Assembly (NCBI GenBank): GCA_026225215.1
Contig: JAMFSI010000031.1
Location: 1-64,000 of the forward strand
Reading direction: 5' to 3'
From: Sphingomonas palustris
GTDB lineage: Bacteria > Pseudomonadota > Alphaproteobacteria > Sphingomonadales > Sphingomonadaceae
Length of the DNA stretch: 64,000 nucleotides
Shown here: positions 39,762 to 47,791 of the stretch, in pieces
Position numbering within the stretch: position 1 is the first letter of the stretch
Layout: each line of letters begins with the position of its first letter
Translations under genes and position numbers: made by a program
Notes under the pieces: model-generated
The model's input: the letters and a program-made list of their open reading frames with translations, nothing else
What the model was told of the DNA's origin: nothing
Databases searched by the model: none

Positions 39762-41198
39762 ATGAACGTCGAAACCGGCAAGCTGGGCACTCCCAAACTC
39801 GGTGAAGCCCGCCACCCCGCGATCAGCACGCAGGCGATCATCGCCCAGGACAAGGTCAAGGCGCCGGGCTGGGTCGCCAGCGAATCCTATGCTTTCCTCG
39901 GCGACGAGGACATCGACACGCATCGCTACACCTCGGCCGAATATCAGGCCCGCGAGTTCGAGCGGCTGTGGACGCGCACCTGGCAATTCGCTTGCCGTGA
40001 GGAGCATATTCCCGAAGTCGGCGATTACCATGTCTACGACATCGGCACCTCCAGCTTCATCATCACGCGCGTCGCCGACAACGATATCCGCGCTTATTAC
40101 AACGCCTGCCTGCATCGCGGCACCAAGCTGCGCGCCTCGGGCACCGAGGGCAGCGCCACCCAGTTCAAATGCATGTTTCATGGCTGGAGCTGGAACATCG
40201 ACGGCACCAACAAGGACATCCCCTGCCCCTGGGATTTCCCGCATATCGATGCCGCCAAGATGTCGCTACCCGAAGCCAGCGTCGAACTGCTCGGCGGCTT
40301 CGTGTGGATCAATATGGATTACGACGCGCCGACCTTGCGCGAATATCTCGGCCCCGAGGCGCTGGCCCACATAGAAGCCTGGCGTCTCGAAGACCGCTAC
40401 ATTGCCTGCCATGTCTCGAAGCCGATCCCCGCCAATTGGAAGCTCAACATGGAGGCCTTCATGGAAGCCTACCATGTCCCTGACACGCATCCGCAAGTCT
40501 CGCCGACCAACGCCGACCAGAACTCGCAATATGACGTTTATGGCGCGCACGTCGATCGCTTCATCTCGACGCTGGGCGTGGTGAGTCCGACCAAGGAAGG
40601 CCTGTATTCCGAGCAGGACGTGCTCGACCAGTTCACCGTCGGCGACGCCTCGATCGTTACCGACAAGCCGATCGTGCCCGAGGGCGAACGCGCTCGCCAG
40701 GTGATGGCCGATATGTTCCGCACCGGCTTCGAAAAGGCCGCCAATGCGGATCTGTCGAACATCTCCGACTCTGAAATCCTCGATTGTTTTTCCTATACGA
40801 TCTTCCCGAACACCTTCCTGTTTCCGGGAATTTCGCTGCCGATGGTCTATCGCTTCCGGCCCAACCCGCGCGACCACCGCGAGAGCATTTACGAAGTGCT
40901 GTTCATGCGGCCCAAGCCCAACGACGGCTCGGCCTATGTCACCGCCGAAGCGGTCCACCTCACTGCCGATCAGTCATTCAAGGAAGCCGCTGGCATGGAT
41001 GCCGGATTTGGCGGCATCCTCGACCAGGATACCGACAATCTGCGGATGCAGCAGGAGGGCATCGAAGCCAGCGCCAAGCACGGGTTGACCCTGGCCAATT
41101 ACCAGGAAATCCGCGTTCGCCACTTCGAGCAAACTGTGGATCGCTATATGTCGTTGGACGCCAAAGTGCCGGATTGGAAGAACATGCCGCGGCGGTGA
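39762..41198 (+). CDS. Rieske non-haem iron ring-hydroxylating oxygenase, alpha subunit
   Basis: CLHRGTKLRASGTEGSATQFKCMFHGWSWNIDG Rieske motif; NWKLNMEAFMEAYHVPDTHP iron site. Confidence 0.95.
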   Translation: MNVETGKLGTPKLGEARHPAISTQAIIAQDKVKAPGWVASESYAFLGDEDIDTHRYTSAEYQAREFERLWTRTWQFACREEHIPEVGDYHVYDIGTSSFIITRVADNDIRAYYNACLHRGTKLRASGTEGSATQFKCMFHGWSWNIDGTNKDIPCPWDFPHIDAAKMSLPEASVELLGGFVWINMDYDAPTLREYLGPEALAHIEAWRLEDRYIACHVSKPIPANWKLNMEAFMEAYHVPDTHPQVSPTNADQNSQYDVYGAHVDRFISTLGVVSPTKEGLYSEQDVLDQFTVGDASIVTDKPIVPEGERARQVMADMFRTGFEKAANADLSNISDSEILDCFSYTIFPNTFLFPGISLPMVYRFRPNPRDHRESIYEVLFMRPKPNDGSAYVTAEAVHLTADQSFKEAAGMDAGFGGILDQDTDNLRMQQEGIEASAKHGLTLANYQEIRVRHFEQTVDRYMSLDAKVPDWKNMPRR

Positions 41199-41251
41199 AG
41201 CCTCGGGTATTTAACAAGCCAAGCAAACTCTGGTAACGTATTTGTTCTTCC

Positions 41252-41342
41252 CCGTCCGTCCTGAGCTTGTCGAAGGACTGCCTTTTCTTTTAATCGTTTG
41301 CTAAGAAGAAGGACAGTGCTTCGACAAGCTCAGCACGGACGG
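41252..41342. repeat. Family A inverted repeat, copy 2
   Basis: Arms 41252-41280 and 41314-41342, 27/29 complementary; near-identical to the copy at 14197-14288. Confidence 0.92.
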
Positions 41343-41369
41343 GAGGTTTTTTAGCGAGCTTTGGTATTA

Positions 41370-42281
41370 TTAATTTCGTTTGCGCCGTTGGGTTCTCGTC
41401 TTCGACGACACAGCCGGCGGATTGCGCAAAGCCACGAAGCTCGGCAGATCATCGACCAGCCCGGTCATGCCATCGAACCGCGTCCCCATCGCGCTATCCA
41501 GACGCACGATCCGGTCGCTGGCGCTGGGATGGGTCGCGTACATCAGCGCAAAGGCGCCATCGGTGGGCGCGGCGCTGAGCGTTTGCAGCACCCCGACCAG
41601 GCCATAAGGCGAATAGCCCGAGCGCGTCGCGATCACCACGCCCATGCGGTCCGCTTCATATTCGTCTTCCTTGTCGAGACCGCGAATAAACAGCTCCCGG
41701 CCGTTGTTGATCAGTTTGCTGGTCAGCTGACCGGAGAGGCCCCCCTGATTGCTGGCGAAGGATTGGCCGATGTCCCCCAGCACCGAGTTGCCCAGGCTGT
41801 GTTGCAAGGCCTTCAAATGATGCTTGCGCACGACATGCGAAATCTCATGCGCCAGGACCCCGGCCAATTCGGATTCATTGCGCATACGATCGAACAGACC
41901 CTGGGTGATCAACACGTAGCCGCCGGGGGTCGAAAAGGCGTTGACATCGCTGCTGTCGATCACGCCGAATTTCCAGGGCAGGTCCGGTCGTTCACAATGC
42001 AGCGAAAGCCACCGCCCTACCCGATTGACATAATGCTGCTCGGCCGGGTTGTTGACCAGCGGCGCCGCGCCCAGAATCAATCCCGCGAGATTCCCGCCAA
42101 TCTCGATCTCTTCCGGCTCACCAATCGAGCGCAGGGCGTCATGCGCGTTCTTCACGGTCTTGAACTTGCCCATCATGCCGTCCAAGCCGGGGAACTGCGC
42201 ATTCGCGGGTGTGGTTCCGATCGCCCCGAACGCGATGACGGCGAGGGCGATGGTGAAACGGAGGCGAGCGAGGTGGGCCAT
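41370..42281 (-). CDS. M48-family Zn metalloprotease (periplasmic/lipoprotein BepA/LoiP-like)
   Basis: LAGVLAHEISHVVRKHHLKAL (HExxH), DEYEADRMGV third ligand; signal peptide at MAHLARLRFTIALAVIAFGAIG. Confidence 0.92.
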   Translation of the reverse strand: MAHLARLRFTIALAVIAFGAIGTTPANAQFPGLDGMMGKFKTVKNAHDALRSIGEPEEIEIGGNLAGLILGAAPLVNNPAEQHYVNRVGRWLSLHCERPDLPWKFGVIDSSDVNAFSTPGGYVLITQGLFDRMRNESELAGVLAHEISHVVRKHHLKALQHSLGNSVLGDIGQSFASNQGGLSGQLTSKLINNGRELFIRGLDKEDEYEADRMGVVIATRSGYSPYGLVGVLQTLSAAPTDGAFALMYATHPSASDRIVRLDSAMGTRFDGMTGLVDDLPSFVALRNPPAVSSKTRTQRRKRN

Positions 42282-42283
42282 GA

Positions 42284-42799
42284 TCAGTTCTTCCCTCCCT
42301 TCGTCAGATAGTCGGCCTGCGTCTCCTTCAATCCGGACCTTTTCGCATTCGCGGTCGCTTCTGCCGGATCGACCGCGAGGGTGGAGAGTTTGGCAAGTTC
42401 GGCGGTATTGACCGTCGCATTGCGCAGATTTTCTTCGCCCAGACCCTTGACCCCGGTGGTCACGGTCTTGCCGGAACTGCCGGTCCTTAGCAGCGAAGCC
42501 GAAGTCAACAGATTGCCGGAATGCGCGGCGCTGCCAGCAGTATCGGCCCCGGCCAGGCGAACGTTGAGCATGCGGATCCAGCCGGTCTTGCCCGCAGCGG
42601 TCACTTCCATCCACCCGCCCTTGCGATCGATGACGGTGACGGGTTCATTGGCGGTCACGGTGGTTGCCGAGGCGGCATCGATAAATGGCTGGACCTTGAT
42701 ATCACCGGCGCGAAGGACAACGCCTCGCTCGGCAGCACTGGCGGCGGTCGTGGAGACAGTAACCGAAATTAAAAAAGCAAAGGTGCAGGTTCGCAACAT
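42284..42799 (-). CDS. SH3-like domain periplasmic protein
   Basis: Signal peptide MLRTCTFAFLISVTVSTTAASAA; VVLRAGDIKVQPFIDAASATTVTANEPVTVIDRKGGWMEVTAAGKTGWIRMLNVRL. Confidence 0.8.
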   Translation of the reverse strand: MLRTCTFAFLISVTVSTTAASAAERGVVLRAGDIKVQPFIDAASATTVTANEPVTVIDRKGGWMEVTAAGKTGWIRMLNVRLAGADTAGSAAHSGNLLTSASLLRTGSSGKTVTTGVKGLGEENLRNATVNTAELAKLSTLAVDPAEATANAKRSGLKETQADYLTKGGKN

Positions 42800-42800
42800 T

Positions 42801-44666
42801 TCAGTGCACTCCACCATTTTCCGAAGAATTAGCATTTTCTTGAGCCGGTTCATAGAGGTGAACCAATGTTTCACGGCCCTTTACCTGATGCATCCCGCGA
42901 TCTTCCCAAATGCGGGTACCGCCGATGGCATCGCGGGTCGCTTCCGACACCAGAATCCGGGCAATGCCTTTGGTAAGTCCTTCGATACGGCTGGCCAGAT
43001 TCACGGTGTCGCCGATGACGGTATAATCGAGGCGGTCATTCGAGCCGATGAAGCCCACCACGGCATTGCCGGTGTGGATGCCGATACCGATGTCGAGGCC
43101 TGCGCCCAACTCGCCCAGATCGTTGCGCAGACCTTCCAGCACGGCGGACATTTCGATGGCCGCCGCTACCGCCCGCTCCGCATGATCCGGATGGGCGGTT
43201 GGGGCCCCCCAGAAGGCCATGATGCAATCGCCGATAAACTTGTCGAGCGTGCCGCCGTGGCGAAAGATGACTTCGACTTGCCGGGAGAAATAGAGGTTGA
43301 GCAAAGCAACGACATCTTCCGGGCGCGCCTCCTCGGATAGCGCCGTGAAGCCGCGGATGTCCGAAAACAGGATCGTCAGTTCGCGGGTTTCGGCGTTCGC
43401 CTTATAGTCGATCTCGCCGCGCTCGATCAGGTCGGTCACGACGCGCGGATCGAGGAAGCGTTTGAACATCACCGAAGTACGCAAGCGCTGGGTTCGCTCC
43501 TGCAAATAGGCCGCGCCCGTGCAGCATAGGTAATTGGCCCAGCCAAAAGCCAGGGCGCCAAATACCGGCCAGAACGTCCCTTGTAGCAGCGCGATCCAGG
43601 CTGTCACCACGATCATAACGGTCACGCCGAGCATCGCATAACCGACCCTTGCGGCACTTACGCCGAGGGCGAAGCTACCGGCCGCAAATCCGCACAACAC
43701 CAAGGCGAGCAAGGCCATCGGCGCACGCGGTTCTTCGCGCAACCAATCGCCACGGTCGAGATTATCGATAGCCGTCGCCAGGATTTCGACCCCCGGATAA
43801 GTGCTCCCCAGCGGGGTGAGCCGCAAATCCTGCAATCCGGGCGCCGATGTTCCGATTACGACGATCTTGCCGCGAAATTCGTGAGGGTCGCGCAAGGGGT
43901 GCTCGCGTAGCCCATCGAGGTAGATGTCGGCATAGGAGACATGCCGCCAATGGCTGCGCCAGTTCAGCAGGATGGTCTGCTGCCGTGGCAGGCTGCGCCC
44001 CACCGCAGCCATGATGCGCGCCGGCAGCGATGCGAAGCGCCATCCCGCCCGGTCCAGATAAAGCTGATGATGGCGCCCGACCCGATCGCCATCGACCTGG
44101 AAATTGATCAATCCGCCGCGCATCGCCTCGGGATGGCGCAGCATGACCAGCGGCAACATCAATGGTACCCGCGCGTCTCGGGGCGGATCGGTCAGCGGCG
44201 TGGCGCCGATGGCGGCGGGCATGTCGTGAATCCAGGCGCCCTGCCCATCGGCGTTCAGCGTCATGGCGAGCAGGACATTCGGATAGCGCGCCACGGCATC
44301 GGCAAAAGCACTGTCCTGTTCGGGGCGATAGACATCCAGTTCATTGAACAACACATCAAAGGCGATGGCGCGCGGCTGCTGGCGCGCGATTTGATCGATC
44401 AATTCGCCATGGACCGATCGCGGCCAGGGCCAACTGCCCGCCTGATCGTTCATCGCTTCGAGCGAGCGTTGATCGATGTCGACGATAACGACGCGGTCGG
44501 ATTGCGGGCGCTGGGCCGCGTGCATGGTCAGCAGGATGTCGCCGGCGCGCTGATCGATAATCCTTGCCGCGCCCAACCATGCATAGTCCGCCAGCACCAG
44601 AACAGAAAAAAGCGCCGCTATCGCGAACCATTTGTTCACCAGCAGCAAGCGCGCTTGCCCGATCAT
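42801..44666 (-). CDS. CHASE2-domain class III adenylate/guanylate cyclase
   Basis: CHASE2 N-term ...[49 protein letters not shown]; cyclase [52 protein letters not shown]. Confidence 0.95.
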   Translation of the reverse strand: MIGQARLLLVNKWFAIAALFSVLVLADYAWLGAARIIDQRAGDILLTMHAAQRPQSDRVVIVDIDQRSLEAMNDQAGSWPWPRSVHGELIDQIARQQPRAIAFDVLFNELDVYRPEQDSAFADAVARYPNVLLAMTLNADGQGAWIHDMPAAIGATPLTDPPRDARVPLMLPLVMLRHPEAMRGGLINFQVDGDRVGRHHQLYLDRAGWRFASLPARIMAAVGRSLPRQQTILLNWRSHWRHVSYADIYLDGLREHPLRDPHEFRGKIVVIGTSAPGLQDLRLTPLGSTYPGVEILATAIDNLDRGDWLREEPRAPMALLALVLCGFAAGSFALGVSAARVGYAMLGVTVMIVVTAWIALLQGTFWPVFGALAFGWANYLCCTGAAYLQERTQRLRTSVMFKRFLDPRVVTDLIERGEIDYKANAETRELTILFSDIRGFTALSEEARPEDVVALLNLYFSRQVEVIFRHGGTLDKFIGDCIMAFWGAPTAHPDHAERAVAAAIEMSAVLEGLRNDLGELGAGLDIGIGIHTGNAVVGFIGSNDRLDYTVIGDTVNLASRIEGLTKGIARILVSEATRDAIGGTRIWEDRGMHQVKGRETLVHLYEPAQENANSSENGGVH

Positions 44667-44910
44667 CTTAGGCCAGCATCTCGCATCATCGACAATCCCT
44701 GGGTCAATCCTATTTTTATCGGCGATGGTTGGATCGCTATACGGTTAGTTAGAAGATTGGCCGTCGATCGCAACATATAATCAGGCGATTTTCCCGCCTC
44801 GATAATTTCTTTCAGCGCCTGTTTTGGGACGAGACGTGCCTATTCGTGTGACTGTGTTGAAAAAATAGCGGGGCATGGGTTGCCGATTAGGCGCGCCCTT
44901 TTCTTATTCT

Positions 44911-45108
44911 TCAAAACATTGCCCGCATTCCATCCACGAGAAAAGTCAGCAGAGCATCCTGATGCAGATCTGCAGGAAGTCGATCGAGCATTTCAATCAA
45001 TTGCCTGGCCAAAGTCTCGTCGGGGTCAATCGCCAACATGTCATGGCATAAAGCTCGAAGCTCGGATGCCGAGCGCGATGGGCGCTGGCCGTATTCGAGT
45101 ACCTTCAT
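44911..45108 (-). CDS. Small hypothetical protein
   Basis: MKVLEYGQRPSRSASELRALCHDMLAIDPDETLARQLIEMLDRLPADLHQDALLTFLVDGMRAMF; protein-like composition, no overlapping better gene. Confidence 0.4.
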   Translation of the reverse strand: MKVLEYGQRPSRSASELRALCHDMLAIDPDETLARQLIEMLDRLPADLHQDALLTFLVDGMRAMF

Positions 45109-45230
45109 TTCGCTGATGATGAGCAGAAGATCGGAATAACAGGACGTTACGATCACGAGGCATACATTTGCTGTCAGCAAAACCAGATTTATAACATGCG
45201 TTTCGTTTAGGTACGGTATTTCGTAAATCT

Positions 45231-45428
45231 CTACTGGTTCTCGTAGACCTTCAACACCCGCTCGTTTTCAACTATTTTGCGCTCCAGATCCATAATCTGG
45301 GCTTCCGTGCCGTAACCGCTGTTTTGCATATCCGCCTTGGGCATCTTGTTGCTCTTCAGAGCAGCCAATAATCCCCTATCGCGCTGAAGTTGCGCCTTAA
45401 TGACGACAGTAATGTCCGTGGCTGCCAT
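45231..45428 (-). CDS. Small hypothetical protein
   Basis: MAATDITVVIKAQLQRDRGLLAALKSNKMPKADMQNSGYGTEAQIMDLERKIVENERVLKVYENQ; coiled-coil-like. Confidence 0.4.
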   Translation of the reverse strand: MAATDITVVIKAQLQRDRGLLAALKSNKMPKADMQNSGYGTEAQIMDLERKIVENERVLKVYENQ

Positions 45429-45786
45429 ACTGGCCTCCATACCGTATAATAGGCATACAGTATCAGCTCCTAAATAGCGATGGGGTATAAGATAAAATTG
45501 TAAAATGTTGTAGTGATGCTCAACAACCTTCCGTTCCATGCGGAAAATCCGTTTGAAGAGCGAATTCCGTGCGGTGTCAGCACCGAATTTCCAAACGGAC
45601 TCCGGGAGCTTGGGCCCAGCAGAAACTTAGTCCCAGAACTGCCGTTCCTGTTCGGCGCCGAGGCGATCTGGCGCCATCAATCGATAGAATGGCGCTCGCG
45701 TCCTTTACGGCAGCGTCCGACCTGCGGCATGCAGACGACAAGCTGAGCGACATTACGCTGCCAAAAGCCGTGCCTGGGAGACATTC

Positions 45787-46752
45787 ATGACCGACGCCGT
45801 TCGTCCATCGCCGGAGGAGATCGTCCTTTATGAAAAGGACATCAAAACCAAGATCGCGACGATCACGCTCAATCGCCCCGATGCGCTCAACGCGCCGACC
45901 ATCGCGGCGCGGCTGCGGTTTGCCGATCTCGTCCATCGCGCCAATATCGATGACGACGTCAAGGTGCTGGTGATCAAGGGCGCCGGGCGCCATCTCGGCT
46001 CGGGTGCGGATTTGCCCGAGCAATCGGAGATGCTCTCGCCTGACAGCAATGTGTCGCTGCTGAAGGAGTTCAAGATACCCGACGACGGCAGCGTCAAATA
46101 TCCGCCCAATGGCAGCTTCCGCTATCTCGCCGGGGTCACCAATCTTTACGCCAATAGCGATTACGGCTGTCGCAGCCTGCAGAATTTCAAGAAGATCAGC
46201 ATCCTGGAATGCAAGGGCTATGTCTATGGCTGGCACTTCTACCTCGCCGCCGATGCCGACATCGTCGTGACCTCGGAAGAGGCGTTGTTCGGCCATGCTG
46301 CGTTTCGTTATGTCGGCTGGGGGCCGCGCTTGTGGCAATGGGCCGAGACCATGGGCATCCGCAAATTCGCCGAAATGCTGTTCACCGGACGGCCATTCAC
46401 CGCCCAGGAAATGTACGACTGCAACTTCGTCAATGTGGTGGTGCCGCGCGATCAGCTCGAGGCCGAAACCGCGAAATATGCCCATGCCTGCTCGATCACC
46501 CGGCCCAATGACGTAGTCTGTGTGCAGAAGACCTTCATGGAACTCTACAAGCAATATCGCGGCGAATATTTCGGCTCGGTGCTGACGGGATTCATCGAGG
46601 GCTCGCTGCCACTGATCACCAATGACTCCGTCGACGACCTCACGCTGGGCGACGATACCTTCGAAAAGGGTCTGAACAACGCGGTGAAAGATAACGACAT
46701 GCAATTCCCTGCCGACTGGCGGCTGAGCTACGGCGGGCGCAAAAAGGCCTGA
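45787..46752 (+). CDS. Enoyl-CoA hydratase/isomerase family protein
   Basis: IATITLNRPDALNAPT, KGAGRHLGSGADL, YVYGWHFYLAADADIVVTSEEALFGHAAF. Confidence 0.9.
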   Translation: MTDAVRPSPEEIVLYEKDIKTKIATITLNRPDALNAPTIAARLRFADLVHRANIDDDVKVLVIKGAGRHLGSGADLPEQSEMLSPDSNVSLLKEFKIPDDGSVKYPPNGSFRYLAGVTNLYANSDYGCRSLQNFKKISILECKGYVYGWHFYLAADADIVVTSEEALFGHAAFRYVGWGPRLWQWAETMGIRKFAEMLFTGRPFTAQEMYDCNFVNVVVPRDQLEAETAKYAHACSITRPNDVVCVQKTFMELYKQYRGEYFGSVLTGFIEGSLPLITNDSVDDLTLGDDTFEKGLNNAVKDNDMQFPADWRLSYGGRKKA

Positions 46753-46756
46753 GGCG

Positions 46757-47791
46757 ATGGAATATGTGCGCCTCGGCGATACCGGGCTGATCGTTTCACG
46801 CCTGGCGTTCGGCGCCTTGACCTTCACGCTGGGCAACAAACGGCTCGGCGCCTTTGCCAAGGTCGGCGCCGATCTGGCCGATGAGTTGGTCGGCATCGCC
46901 CGCGACGCCGGGGTCAATTTCTTCGATACGGCCGATGTCTATGCCGGTGGTGAGTCCGAGAAGTTGCTGGGGCTTGCGCTTAAGCCGCATCGCCAGAAAG
47001 TGATCATCGCCAGCAAGGTCGGAAACCGGTTCAGTGGGCGCGAGTTGCTGAGCAACGGCCTGTCGCGCCGGCACATTCTCAATTCGGTGGACGCCAGCCT
47101 GAAACGGCTCGGAACCGATTATCTCGATCTTTATATTGCGCACAAGACCGACCCATTTACCCCGTTGGATGAGCAGCTTGAGGCCTTCGATGCGGTCGTG
47201 AAGGCAGGCAAGGTGCGCTATATCGGTTATTCCAACTGGCCCGCCTGGGAAGCCGCGACGGCGATGGCGCTGCAGAAGGAACGCGGCCTCGCCCGTTTCA
47301 GCCATGGCCAGATGTATTATTCGCTGCTCGGCCGCGATGTCGAACGCGATACCGTGCCAATGCTGCAGCATCACGGTGCCGGGATGACGGTATGGAGTCC
47401 GCTTGCTTATGGCTTCCTTGCGGGCGGCTATACAAGCGAGGCGATGACGCAGGACGATAACCGCTTCGCCCATTTCGATTGGCTGAAATTCGACCGCGAC
47501 CAAGGCTTCGCGCTGCTCGATGTGATGCGTGACATCGCTGCGGCGGCGGAGTGCAGCATGGCCCAGCTCGCTATTGCCTGGCTATTGCGCAAACCCGGCG
47601 TCAGCAGCGTGCTGGTCGGCGCGACCAAGCCCGAACAATTGCGCGATAATCTCGGCACGGCGCAAGTCTCGCTGAGCGACGACATTGTGGCCCGCCTCGA
47701 TGCCGCCACCGCCATCGCGCCGCTTTACCCAAGCTCCGACTGGGTGGAGATCGACGCTATCACCACGGCTGCTCTGGCCGCTGAATCATGA
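46757..47791 (+). CDS. Aldo/keto reductase
   Basis: MEYVRLGDTGLIVSRLAFGALTF; NFFDTADVYAGGESEKLLG; YIGYSNWPAWEAA. Confidence 0.94.
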   Translation: MEYVRLGDTGLIVSRLAFGALTFTLGNKRLGAFAKVGADLADELVGIARDAGVNFFDTADVYAGGESEKLLGLALKPHRQKVIIASKVGNRFSGRELLSNGLSRRHILNSVDASLKRLGTDYLDLYIAHKTDPFTPLDEQLEAFDAVVKAGKVRYIGYSNWPAWEAATAMALQKERGLARFSHGQMYYSLLGRDVERDTVPMLQHHGAGMTVWSPLAYGFLAGGYTSEAMTQDDNRFAHFDWLKFDRDQGFALLDVMRDIAAAAECSMAQLAIAWLLRKPGVSSVLVGATKPEQLRDNLGTAQVSLSDDIVARLDAATAIAPLYPSSDWVEIDAITTAALAAES

